A stretch of DNA of 64,000 nt from Rufibacter roseus (lineage in GTDB: Bacteria; Bacteroidota; Bacteroidia; Cytophagales; Hymenobacteraceae): NCBI RefSeq assembly GCF_001647285.1, contig NZ_LRML01000001.1, positions 124,001-188,000 on the forward strand, in the 5' to 3' direction. Within the stretch, counting starts at the first letter, position 1; each line of letters opens with the position of its first letter. The notes below the pieces were generated by a model. It had not been told where the DNA came from. It saw only the letters and a list, made by a program, of their open reading frames with translations, and made no database searches. The position numbers were made by a program, and so were the translations under genes. This document shows positions 1 through 7,534 of this stretch, piece by piece.

Positions 1-1267
1 CTTCGTCAAAACGAGCTTTCAACTCTACCACCACCGTTACCAATTTCCCGTGTTCCGCGGCTCTGATCAAGGCCTTGGCAACTTTAGATTTACTGGCTAC
101 TCGGTACAGCGTCACACTAATGCTGGTAACAGCTGGGTCATCGGCGGCTTCTTCAAAGAAGCGCAGCACATGATCGAATTTCTGGTAGGGGTAATGCACC
201 AAAAACTCCTTCTCCTTCATGGCAGCCAAAATACTGGTCGCATTTTCCAGTTCTGGGTGAGGTAGCTGTGGGTGCGGCTCATAATAAAGCTCCGGCATGT
301 CAAACTTCGGGAAGCTGAAAAAGTCGCGGAAGTTGTGGTACCGGCTGCCCACTACCAGCTCGTCTTTTGAAAGCCCAATGCGATCTAAAAGGGCCTGTAG
401 TAGGTTTCCAGGAGTTTCAGGGTCGTATAACAAGCGGCTAGGGCGGCCTTTCTCCCTCTTCTTCAGGCTCTTTCTGATTTTAGCCATCAAGTTGCCCGAA
501 ACCTCCTCTTCTATATCTAATTCGGCGTCTCTGGAAAGTTTTACCGCATAGGCTTCTACGTGGGCAAAACCTGGGAAAAGCTCCGCAAGCCCCACTCTTA
601 TCACGTCGTCTAGCATGATGACGTAGTGCTCACCCTGCTCAACGGGCAGTTCCACAAACCGCGAGCCGTGCTTCTGGGTTGGCACCTCTAAGATAGCATG
701 CTGCTCTTGTTTGTCTTCGTGCGGCACCAACTTAACCATGAGGTACACAGTCTGGTCTTTCAGAAACAAAGGGCTGGGGTTAGAGCTGAAAATAATAGGC
801 ACCAAAAGAGGCTTTACCTGGCGACGGAAGTAATCAAGTGCCATCAGGCGTTGCCCGTCATGGCACTCCTGCTCGTTAATTAAGTGAATGTGCTCTTTGC
901 GTAGTTCAGGCAACAGCTCATTTCTGAACACTTGCCCAAACTCTTTCTGCTGACGAGTAACTTCTTCTAAAATTTCATCAAGCTCCTGAGCCGGATCTCT
1001 TCTCAGTTTCTCGCGGGTCTTCTTTTTTAGCTTTACTAATCGGCGCATGGTAGCTACCCGCACCTTAAAGTATTCATCTAAGTTAGAAGAGAAAATGGCC
1101 AAAAAGTTGAGGCGCTCCAGTAGAGGAACCCTTGGGTCTTTGGCTTCTTGCAGCACCCGGTAATTAAAGGCAAGCCAGCTTAGCTCACGGCTTAGCAGGG
1201 GCATGTTCTGTTCCTGAGAATCTGAGTCTGTGAGGTTATCTTGGTCAGGTATGTTTTTTGCAGTCAT
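1..1267 (-). CDS. ppk1: Polyphosphate kinase 1, N-terminal part (runs off window start)
   Basis: The reverse strand encodes about 422 residues that continue past the window edge. Polyphosphate kinase transfers the terminal phosphate of ATP to a growing polyphosphate chain. Visible family landmarks are the N-terminal LSRELSWLAFNYRVLQEA segment, SNLDEYFKVRVATMRRL, and near the window edge VELKARFDE, which lies in the region before the catalytic histidines. The catalytic histidines themselves are outside the window. The start ATG is at 1267-1265, about 40 bases after the stop of sixA, so the two genes probably share a transcript. Identification is firm; the completeness of the 3' part cannot be judged. 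Confidence 0.95.
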   Translation of the reverse strand, partial: MTAKNIPDQDNLTDSDSQEQNMPLLSRELSWLAFNYRVLQEAKDPRVPLLERLNFLAIFSSNLDEYFKVRVATMRRLVKLKKKTREKLRRDPAQELDEILEEVTRQQKEFGQVFRNELLPELRKEHIHLINEQECHDGQRLMALDYFRRQVKPLLVPIIFSSNPSPLFLKDQTVYLMVKLVPHEDKQEQHAILEVPTQKHGSRFVELPVEQGEHYVIMLDDVIRVGLAELFPGFAHVEAYAVKLSRDAELDIEEEVSGNLMAKIRKSLKKREKGRPSRLLYDPETPGNLLQALLDRIGLSKDELVVGSRYHNFRDFFSFPKFDMPELYYEPHPQLPHPELENATSILAAMKEKEFLVHYPYQKFDHVLRFFEEAADDPAVTSISVTLYRVASKSKVAKALIRAAEHGKLVTVVVELKARFDE

Positions 1268-1308
1268 GGTGGTCTTGAAAATGTGTTTCGCCTACAGATA
1301 GGCCATGG

Positions 1309-1806
1309 CTAGCGGTACTTCTTTGGGTAATCCAAAAAGTGGAGATTGCCATTTTCTGCCGAGACTTGTCCCCAATAAGTTACGTCAAATTGAATGGCCG
1401 CCAAACCGCTGGTGGGCAGGTTCGCAATGCTCTTGTCTGGAGAATACATATTGGCCACCTCCGTAAAAGTGGGGTTGTGGCCTACCAGCATTACGTGTGA
1501 ATATTCATCGGGCAGCAACTGTACAAACTGAAGCAAGGCAGTAGGGGTGATGTGGTACAGCTCTTCCTGCACCCCAATTTTTTCAGGATCAAACCCTAGT
1601 TCTTTGGCCATTAAGGTAGCAGTGGAAAGGGCTCTCACCGCTGAGCTGGAGATAATTAAATCAACATTTACCTTGCGTTCAATCAATTCCTGGGCAATCA
1701 AAGGAACGTCTTTCCGTCCTCTTTTCTTAAGAGGGCGGTCATGGTCGCTGAGTTCCTCAAATTTCCAGCTCGACTTGGCGTGTCTTAATAAATATAGCGT
1801 CTTCAT
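1309..1806 (-). CDS. sixA: SixA-type histidine phosphatase
   Basis: This 165-residue protein belongs to the histidine phosphatase (phosphoglycerate mutase-like) superfamily, in the short SixA subfamily that removes phosphate from phosphohistidine. The N-terminal LYLLRHAKSSW holds the catalytic RH pair. SSSAVRALSTATLM supplies the second arginine region and LVGHNPT the second histidine. The length is normal for SixA. It sits about 40 bases upstream of ppk1 on the same strand, and a link to phosphate or polyphosphate signalling is an inference from that position. The substrate in this organism is unknown. Confidence 0.88.
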   Translation of the reverse strand: MKTLYLLRHAKSSWKFEELSDHDRPLKKRGRKDVPLIAQELIERKVNVDLIISSSAVRALSTATLMAKELGFDPEKIGVQEELYHITPTALLQFVQLLPDEYSHVMLVGHNPTFTEVANMYSPDKSIANLPTSGLAAIQFDVTYWGQVSAENGNLHFLDYPKKYR

Positions 1807-1823
1807 GTAAATTTTCTAACAGG

Positions 1824-1859
1824 AAAAGCCACAAAGACGATCAGGTCAGAGTGGCTTTT
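1824..1859. terminator. Inverted repeat with T-rich flank upstream of sixA
   Basis: AAAAGCCAC at 1824-1832 pairs perfectly with GTGGCTTTT at 1851-1859 around an 18-base loop. It lies immediately upstream of the sixA start. The loop is long for an intrinsic terminator, so it could instead be an operator-like or attenuator hairpin in the sixA leader. Confidence 0.35.
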
Positions 1860-2081
1860 GTCTTTACTGAAAGCGCCCCTAAATGGTTGTGCTTCGCTTG
1901 GTTTTGTTCAAATATACCTTTCGCTCAAAGGGTGTTCCGCTAAACAAAGCATTGCTGACTGCTTGTAGTTTTTGCTGTGATAAAGCCGCAGCCACCAAAC
2001 GGAGATCAGCAGGAATACTTTGATGAAATCTGCGGTGTTAGAAGGACTGTTCTTGTTATGGTTATGCCTTAAAAAAAAGGA

Positions 2082-2115
2082 AAGAGGTGCTGTCAAATAG
2101 ACTGGCACCTCTTCT
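2082..2115. terminator. Bidirectional terminator-like hairpin
   Basis: AAGAGGTGC (2082-2090) pairs with GCACCTCTT (2105-2113) as a 9-bp stem. There is an A-rich run on the left and a T-rich run on the right, so it could end transcription either way. It is positioned to stop leftward hflX transcripts. The 1807-2184 stretch otherwise holds the 1824 hairpin and an IPR copy, and I see no credible gene in it. Confidence 0.6.
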
Positions 2116-2130
2116 TTGTTTTTCATGGAA

Positions 2131-2168
2131 TGTTTTTGGGCTAATTTTCAAAAATTAGCTTAAAAACG
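2131..2168. repeat. IPR copy 1, 17 bases past the hflX stop
   Basis: Left arm TGTTTTTGGGCTAATTTT faces right arm AAAATTAGCTTAAAAACG. The inner arms CTAATTTT and AAAATTAG are perfect. It belongs to the ~40-bp palindrome family described in the findings. Confidence 0.75.
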
Positions 2169-2184
2169 GCTGTATAACCTGCTG

Positions 2185-3384
2185 CTATTCCTGCGGCGGC
2201 GCATTGTTAGGATAGCGCTCAAAATGAATTCTGGAAACATGTTCCAGCAAAACGCGCCTCAGTTCATCTATGTTGGTTTTGTTGGCCGCCGAGATAAACA
2301 CAGCCGGAGTATGCTCACGGGCCATGTACGAAGAGCCTAATTCGGCAATGTCTGGGCGGGCATCGGGGTGTTCTTCACGCAGCTCCTGCTCTCGCTGCTC
2401 CATGTACAAATCAGTTTTGTTGAATACCAGAATCACCGGTTTTTCAGCCGACTGTATGTCTTTCAGCGTCTCGTTCACCACGGCAATATGTTCTTCAAAC
2501 GAAGGGTGAGATACATCTACCACGTGCAGCAGCAGGTCCGACTCTCTGATTTCATCTAGCGTAGACTTAAAGCTTTCTATCAGTTTGGTGGGGAGTTTCC
2601 GGATGAACCCTACCGTGTCAGAAAGCAGGAACGGAATGTTATCTATTACCACCTTGCGCACCGTGGCATCTACCGTTGCAAACAACTTGTTCTCGGCAAA
2701 CACATCTGATTTAGAGAGCAGGTTCATGAGCGTTGATTTACCTACGTTGGTATAGCCCACTAAAGATACACGCACTATACCCGAGCGTGACTTGCGCTGC
2801 TCATAGTTCTGTTTGTCAAACTTCTCCAGCTTCTCTTTCAGCAACGTGATTTTATCACGGACAATCCGGCGGTCAGTCTCGATTTCGGTTTCACCGGGAC
2901 CACGCATGGCCACGCCCCCACCTTTCTGCCGGCTTAAGTGAGTCCACATGTTGGTCAGGCGAGGAAGTAAGTAGCGGTACTGGGCTAGTTCTACCTGCGC
3001 CCGGGCAGTGGCCGTCTGGGCACGAAGCGCGAAAATATCCAGAATCAGTAAGCTGCGGTCAATGATTTTCACCTCCAGCTCACGCTCAAGGTTTCGTACC
3101 TGAGAAGGGGAGAGATCATCATCGAAAATGACCATGTCTACTTTATGCTCTTTCACATAAGCGGTAATTTCCTCCAGTTTGCCTTTGCCTACATAGGTGC
3201 GCATGTCTGGCTTATCCAGCTTCTGGATAAAGCGCTTTAAGGTTTTAGCGCCTACGGTTTCGGTTAGAAACGCCAGCTCATCCAGATACTCTTTCGTTTT
3301 CTCGTCGGTTTGGCGCCAGGCAGGTACGGCCACTAATACAGCGGTTTCCTGTTCTTTGGCCGTTACGTGCAGTTGGTTTCTCAT
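2185..3384 (-). CDS. hflX: GTPase HflX
   Basis: A 399-residue ribosome-associated GTPase of the HflX family, which can split or rescue stalled ribosomes under stress. The HflX N-terminal domain (about residues 25-190) contains MRTYVGKGKLEEI and the glycine-rich GGGVAMRGPGETEIETDRR. The G domain follows: G1 GYTNVGKSTLMN, G3 DTVGFIRKLP and G4 NKTD. The length is slightly under that of E. coli HflX. The start lies next to a block of heptamer repeats, so its promoter region is repeat-rich. It is a single gene followed by IPR copy 1 and a hairpin. Confidence 0.96.
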   Translation of the reverse strand: MRNQLHVTAKEQETAVLVAVPAWRQTDEKTKEYLDELAFLTETVGAKTLKRFIQKLDKPDMRTYVGKGKLEEITAYVKEHKVDMVIFDDDLSPSQVRNLERELEVKIIDRSLLILDIFALRAQTATARAQVELAQYRYLLPRLTNMWTHLSRQKGGGVAMRGPGETEIETDRRIVRDKITLLKEKLEKFDKQNYEQRKSRSGIVRVSLVGYTNVGKSTLMNLLSKSDVFAENKLFATVDATVRKVVIDNIPFLLSDTVGFIRKLPTKLIESFKSTLDEIRESDLLLHVVDVSHPSFEEHIAVVNETLKDIQSAEKPVILVFNKTDLYMEQREQELREEHPDARPDIAELGSSYMAREHTPAVFISAANKTNIDELRRVLLEHVSRIHFERYPNNAPPQE

Positions 3385-3392
3385 CTATTATA

Positions 3393-3434
3393 ATTAATGA
3401 ACAATGATTAATGAATAATGAACAATGGGCAATG
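3393..3434. repeat. Heptanucleotide tandem repeat, NNNAATG x6
   Basis: Six consecutive 7-base units end in AATG: ATTAATG, AACAATG, ATTAATG, AATAATG, AACAATG and GGCAATG. It lies directly upstream of the hflX start. Its reverse complement resembles the repeat at 3536-3563, so the two blocks are an inverted pair around IPR copy 2. Confidence 0.75.
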
Positions 3435-3463
3435 AACTATAATTATTGATTAAATGGAAATTA

Positions 3464-3503
3464 CTGTTTTTAGCCTCCTTTTCAGAAAACAGGCTGAAAA
3501 CAG
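3464..3503. repeat. IPR copy 2 between the cytochrome gene and hflX
   Basis: A 40-base copy. The outer arms CTGTTTTTAGCCT and AGGCTGAAAACAG pair with one T-G wobble. The inner part is TTTTC and GAAAA. Opposed heptamer repeats bracket it. Confidence 0.85.
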
Positions 3504-3535
3504 CTCCCCATAAAAACTAGGAGACTCAGAATAAT

Positions 3536-3563
3536 CATTAGTCATTAATCATTGCTCATTAAC
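3536..3563. repeat. Heptanucleotide tandem repeat, CATTNNN x4, overlapping a gene end
   Basis: Units CATTAGT, CATTAAT, CATTGCT and CATTAAC run on the + strand. The last units overlap the 3' end of the cytochrome gene, so its final residues and stop codon are written in the repeat. Confidence 0.7.
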
Positions 3564-4246
3564 AACGTGTATTGTGCCAGGGCTTCTATTTCCTGCTCCG
3601 TTAACTGTGATCGGTAGCCGGGCATTAAACCGCTGCCATTGGCAATGACTTCTTTCCTTTCTTGGGCAGAGAGTTCACTTTGCTGTAAGTTGGAAGCGCC
3701 GCCTGTACCTTTCTGTCCGTCTTCTCCATGGCAGGTAGCACAAACTTGGCTGTAAATAGCTTTGGTGTTGGCTAGCTGGGTGTCTTCCATTTCTGACAGT
3801 ATAGGGTTGCCTGCCGCCTTTGAGGTAGGTGCTTCTGCAGAAAGCGAAGTTTCTTGTAGCCTTGCCGCAGCCTCTCTTTTATCAGGACGCATTTTTAAAC
3901 TTTTAGTTTCGGCCACCCCGTACACGTACAGAAAAATCAGCAGACTTACTCCAGCCAGTATCTTGCTGTGTTTCTTGATGCCTACAATAGCCAATGGAAT
4001 GGCTGCCAGCACCAGCAGAATCTTTACCCCTAGCCATGTTGGCCAAGAGCCGTTGTAGCTGAAGGCCAACCAGGCGCCAGTCACCAAAATCAGAAGGCCA
4101 AAAACTATGTCCAGCATTTTTGTATAAGAACGAGCCTTATCTAGCGCTGTAGACTTATTCATAAACAACAATGCCACTTTGTACAAGAAAAGCAGCAGAA
4201 ACAGTATAACCACTAACAGGTGTGAATGTAAGAGAGGGGTGGTCAT
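3545..4246 (-). CDS. Membrane-anchored c-type cytochrome (SirB-like membrane domain plus cytochrome c)
   Basis: The N-terminal half has about four hydrophobic segments separated by short basic loops, resembling a SirB-type membrane domain. An Ala/Glu-rich linker follows, then a class I cytochrome c domain with the heme motif CATCH and a likely Met ligand in GSGLMPGYRSQ. The fold places the heme on the periplasmic face as an electron carrier. I chose the methionine beginning MTTPLLHSHLL. An in-frame TTG about 48 bases upstream (near 4294) would add 16 residues with no clear role. The C-terminal residues LMSND and the stop are encoded by heptamer repeats. The redox partner is unknown. Confidence 0.75.
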   Translation of the reverse strand: MTTPLLHSHLLVVILFLLLFLYKVALLFMNKSTALDKARSYTKMLDIVFGLLILVTGAWLAFSYNGSWPTWLGVKILLVLAAIPLAIVGIKKHSKILAGVSLLIFLYVYGVAETKSLKMRPDKREAAARLQETSLSAEAPTSKAAGNPILSEMEDTQLANTKAIYSQVCATCHGEDGQKGTGGASNLQQSELSAQERKEVIANGSGLMPGYRSQLTEQEIEALAQYTLLMSND

Positions 4247-4361
4247 TGATAAATAAAGTTTGTTGTAAGCTGTGGCAACGCAAAGAAAGTACAAAGGTGC
4301 CGAAATTTGCAGTAAGACCTACAGTTTCTGCGTATTGCTAGAGGTTTAGAGTAAACGCTGT

Positions 4362-4369
4362 TATCTTTG
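4362..4369 (+). promoter_or_regulatory. Candidate -7 element TATCTTTG for the glycosyltransferase operon
   Basis: TATCTTTG matches the Bacteroidota -7 consensus TAnnTTTG exactly and ends 22 bases before the ATG at 4392. I do not see a clean TTTG at the right spacing upstream, so this is only partial support. Confidence 0.4.
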
Positions 4370-4391
4370 TACTATACTTTCCCCTTCGCTC

Positions 4392-5501
4392 ATGCGCATT
4401 GCCATTGTAATCAATAAATCCTGGAACATTTTCAATTTTAGGCTCAGTCTGGTGAAAGCTTTACTTCATGCCGGCCATGAAGTAGTAGCCATTGCTCCTG
4501 AAGATGCCTACTCGGCTAAGCTTGTTGCCGAAGGTTGTGGATTTGTACCGCTCACCATGGAAAGCAAAGGCACCAACCCAGTAAAGGACATGCTGCTGAT
4601 CCGGGATTTCTACAAGGCCTACAAAAAGGTAAAGCCCGATGTGATTTTGCAATACACTATAAAGCCCAACATTTATGGAAGCATAGCCGCCAAAATGGCC
4701 GGCATTCCTACCATCAATAATGTGTCGGGTTTAGGGACAGTGTTTATTGTGCAAAACCTGGTGTCAAAAATTGCGATGGCCTTATACAAATTCTCATTCC
4801 AGTTTCCTGCCAAAGTTTTTTTCCAGAACAATGATGATAAGCAGCTTTTCTTAGAGCGTAAGCTGGTGCGGGAAGAAATAACAGAAGTGATTCCAGGGTC
4901 CGGTATAGACACCAAGAGTTTTCAGCCTGCGGCAGCATTCAAACGGCAAGAACCCTTTGTTTTTCTGATGGTGTCAAGGGCGCTTTATGAGAAAGGACTG
5001 GTGGAGTACGTAGAGGCCAGCAAAATACTGAAGGCAAAGTACCCAAATGTGCGCGTGCAGCTATTAGGTGCCATTGATGAGGAAGGCAATATCGGGATTA
5101 AGCGATCATTGGTAGAACAGTGGGCGCAGGAGGGGTGGTTAGAGTACCTTGGTACTTCTGATGACGTAGCCAGTGTAGTGCATGGCGCAGACTGCGTAGT
5201 GCTGCCCTCTTACCGCGAAGGCACGCCCCGTACCCTGCTAGAAGCAGCTGCCCTAGGGAAACCTATTGTAACGACCAATGTGCCCGGTTGTAAAGAAACT
5301 GTGGTAGATGGCTATAATGGTTATCTTTGTGAGGTGCGTAACGGTGCCGATTTAGCTGCTAAAATGGAGCAGGTATACTTGTTGCCGGAGCTGCAACTGC
5401 AGACCATGGGCCAGAACAGCCGCCAATTGGCCGAAGATAAGTTTGACGAGAAGTACGTAATTGACCGCTATTTTGCGGCTATAGAAGAGGCAACAAAATA
5501 A
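4392..5501 (+). CDS. GT4-type glycosyltransferase
   Basis: A 369-residue cytosolic glycosyltransferase with a GT-B fold. The N-terminal domain starts RIAIVINKSWNIFNFR, with GHEVVAIAP and a GLGTVF loop. The C-terminal nucleotide-sugar domain has LMVSRALYEKGL and the donor-binding E-x7-E in YREGTPRTLLEAA. It probably adds one sugar to a lipid-linked glycan or capsule precursor. The next gene (62 bases downstream, same strand) makes a dTDP-rhamnose precursor, so O-antigen or exopolysaccharide synthesis is a reasonable inference. Donor and acceptor cannot be read from sequence. Confidence 0.88.
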   Translation: MRIAIVINKSWNIFNFRLSLVKALLHAGHEVVAIAPEDAYSAKLVAEGCGFVPLTMESKGTNPVKDMLLIRDFYKAYKKVKPDVILQYTIKPNIYGSIAAKMAGIPTINNVSGLGTVFIVQNLVSKIAMALYKFSFQFPAKVFFQNNDDKQLFLERKLVREEITEVIPGSGIDTKSFQPAAAFKRQEPFVFLMVSRALYEKGLVEYVEASKILKAKYPNVRVQLLGAIDEEGNIGIKRSLVEQWAQEGWLEYLGTSDDVASVVHGADCVVLPSYREGTPRTLLEAAALGKPIVTTNVPGCKETVVDGYNGYLCEVRNGADLAAKMEQVYLLPELQLQTMGQNSRQLAEDKFDEKYVIDRYFAAIEEATK

Positions 5502-5563
5502 TAATTGAATTAGTGATTGAGTGAATAAGATTCCTCAAGCACTCATTCGCTCATTAAAAAGAT

Positions 5564-6106
5564 ATGCAAATAAAGAACTATCCATTAGCAGATGTGGTGG
5601 AAATTACCCCTCGGGTTTTCGCCGATGAACGCGGGGCCTTTTTAGAAACCTTTAGCGCAAAAGAATATGCTGGGATAGGGATAACACACAATTTCATGCA
5701 GGACAATCTTTCAGTTTCTAAAAAAGACGTCTTGCGTGGGCTTCATTTTCAGAAGCCTCCTTTTGCACAGGCTAAAATCGTGAGCGTCGTGGTAGGTAAA
5801 GCACAAGATGTTGTTGTGGATATTAGAAGAGGCTCTCCAACCTATGGACAGTATGCTACTTGCATACTAGAGGCTGAGAAACGGAACCAACTTTTTGTGC
5901 CAGTAGGGTTTGCCCATGGGTTTGTGGCTCTGGAAGAAGGTACCATCTTTACCTACAAATGCAGCAACTATTACAACAAAGAGTCTGAAGGAGGCTTGCT
6001 TTGGAATGATCCGGCTTTGGGAATTGACTGGGGCATTGAAAACCCGCTGGTTTCTGAGAAAGATGAAGTTCTGCCCACCTTGGCTGAATTTGAATCTCCT
6101 TTTTAA
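5564..6106 (+). CDS. rfbC: dTDP-4-dehydrorhamnose 3,5-epimerase
   Basis: A 180-residue cupin epimerase that converts dTDP-4-keto-6-deoxyglucose to the L-rhamnose precursor. Family landmarks are PRVFADERGAFLETF, MQDNLSVSKKDVLRGLHFQ with the catalytic histidine, VVVDIRRGSPTYGQ, and FVPVGFAHGFVAL. The length is standard. No rfbA, rfbB or rfbD lies next to it, so the rest of the pathway must be encoded elsewhere. It follows the glycosyltransferase closely and ends in a strong terminator facing murF. Confidence 0.95.
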   Translation: MQIKNYPLADVVEITPRVFADERGAFLETFSAKEYAGIGITHNFMQDNLSVSKKDVLRGLHFQKPPFAQAKIVSVVVGKAQDVVVDIRRGSPTYGQYATCILEAEKRNQLFVPVGFAHGFVALEEGTIFTYKCSNYYNKESEGGLLWNDPALGIDWGIENPLVSEKDEVLPTLAEFESPF

Positions 6107-6120
6107 AAGGAATAAAAAAC

Positions 6121-6164
6121 AAGAAAGCCTCCCAAGTTTAACTTCAGACTTAGGAGGCTTTCTT
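6121..6164. terminator. Bidirectional terminator between rfbC and murF
   Basis: AAGAAAGCCTCC at 6121-6132 pairs with GGAGGCTTTCTT at 6153-6164, and the stem extends inward through AAGT/ACTT. T-rich sequence follows on the right and A-rich sequence precedes on the left, as suits two convergent genes. Confidence 0.85.
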
Positions 6165-6173
6165 GCTTTTCAC

Positions 6174-6202
6174 CTGTTTTTCTAAAAATAAGCCAAAAAC
6201 AG
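6174..6202. repeat. IPR copy 3, short 29-base form
   Basis: It has the outer arms CTGTTTTT and AAAAACAG but lacks the left inner arm (AGCCTGTTTT), leaving CTAAAAATAAGCC in the middle. It lies 7 bases from the murF stop. The copy at 22437 has the same shortened layout. Confidence 0.65.
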
Positions 6203-6208
6203 ATGGCT

Positions 6209-7495
6209 TTATAGTAGATCCACCACTGTCTCTAAACCAATGCCTCTAGAGCCCTTCACCAGTACATGGCTGTCGCGGATGGGGTGGTCTTTAATCCATT
6301 GCATGAGAGCGCTTTTCTCAGCAAAATAGCGGAATTCAGGATGCTCCTCCGCGGCGTAGCGCATCTCTTTCCCGCAGATAAAAACTTCTGAGAAGCCTAA
6401 GCCAGCTATCTGATTTCCCAATAGTTTATGTTCTGCCTCACTTTCCTGGCCCATTTCCAGCATATCACCTAGAATAACCACCTTACGGTCTCCGGCCATT
6501 TGAGCGAAGTTTGCAACGGCCGCAGCCATAGAGCTAGGGTTGGCATTGTAAGCATCAAGTAAGATAGTGTTAGTGTCTTTCTGGACTATCTGAGAGCGGT
6601 TGTTTACTGGAGCGTAACCTGCAATAGCGGCGTTAATTTCTTCATGCGGAACCCCAAAATACTGACCAATGCAAGCAGCAGCGGCCATGTTTTCGAAATT
6701 ATAAGAGCCCATGAGGTGCGTGTGTACTTCTTCGCCGTTGGCGGCACGGTAAATCACTTGTGGGGCGACTTGCAGTAATTCAGCAGAATAATCATCCTGA
6801 GGTTGATAATACGTGACTTTATTGGCTAGTCTGCGTACCATGCGCATGAGGTGATCGTTAGAAGTATTGACGAACACTATGCCATTGGTTTTATCTAAGT
6901 GCAGGTAAAGTTCACTTTTGGCGCGGGCCACACCCTCTAAGCTGCCGAAGCCTTCTAAGTGCGCCTTGCCAATGTTGGTGATGATGCCATGTGTAGGCAG
7001 TGAGTAAGAGCAGAGTTCGGCTATGTCACCGGGGTGGTTGGCACCCATTTCAATAATGGCCAACTCGTGTTCAGGGTGTATGCTTAACAAGGTAAGCGGC
7101 ACCCCAATGTGGTTGTTCAGGTTGCCTTTGGTGCAGAGCACATTGAACCTACGGCTTAACACAGCATTGATGAGTTCTTTGGTAGTGGTTTTGCCGTTAG
7201 AACCCGTGATACCGATAAACGGAATAGAGAGTTGCTGCCGGTGGTGCAGCGCTAAAGCCTGTAAAGATTTTAAAGTGTCTGTAACCTGAATAATATTGGG
7301 GCCTGTTACCTCTGGATCTTGTACCACAGCATAGCGGGCACCTTTGTCAAGAGCCTGCTGGGCAAATTGGCTGCCTTTGAAGTTAGGGCCGTCTAAGGCA
7401 AAAAAGAGGGTGTTATCTTGCTCCGCTCTGGAATCAGTGCTTACTTTCCGGCATTCCAGGTATTTCTGGTAAAGGTGCTGAAGGGGCTCCATCAT
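6209..7495 (-). CDS. murF: UDP-N-acetylmuramoyl-tripeptide--D-alanyl-D-alanine ligase
   Basis: A 428-residue cytosolic Mur ligase that adds D-Ala-D-Ala to the peptidoglycan precursor. The MurF N-terminal domain contains STDSRAEQDNTLFFAL. The ATP loop is GITGSNGKTTTKELI (about residue 95). The central domain has AIIEMGANHPGDI and the C-terminal domain LLDAYNANPSSMAAAV, typical of MurF. The gene stands alone rather than in a dcw cluster, which is common for murF in Cytophagales-type genomes. It is divergent from the FG-GAP-type gene, with about 40 bases between starts. Confidence 0.96.
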   Translation of the reverse strand: MMEPLQHLYQKYLECRKVSTDSRAEQDNTLFFALDGPNFKGSQFAQQALDKGARYAVVQDPEVTGPNIIQVTDTLKSLQALALHHRQQLSIPFIGITGSNGKTTTKELINAVLSRRFNVLCTKGNLNNHIGVPLTLLSIHPEHELAIIEMGANHPGDIAELCSYSLPTHGIITNIGKAHLEGFGSLEGVARAKSELYLHLDKTNGIVFVNTSNDHLMRMVRRLANKVTYYQPQDDYSAELLQVAPQVIYRAANGEEVHTHLMGSYNFENMAAAACIGQYFGVPHEEINAAIAGYAPVNNRSQIVQKDTNTILLDAYNANPSSMAAAVANFAQMAGDRKVVILGDMLEMGQESEAEHKLLGNQIAGLGFSEVFICGKEMRYAAEEHPEFRYFAEKSALMQWIKDHPIRDSHVLVKGSRGIGLETVVDLL

Positions 7496-7534
7496 ATTAA
7501 AAATGGTTTAAAGTCTTATCTGAATAAATAAAGA

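Noticed and set aside
1908-2126. 72-codon frame on the minus strand upstream of sixA
   Set aside because: It starts inside a terminator stem, has no ribosome site or family resemblance, and its codon use is unlike its neighbours.
3393-3563. Possible CRISPR array
   Set aside because: Units are 7 bases without spacers; a CRISPR needs 24-40-base repeats with unique spacers. No cas gene is present.
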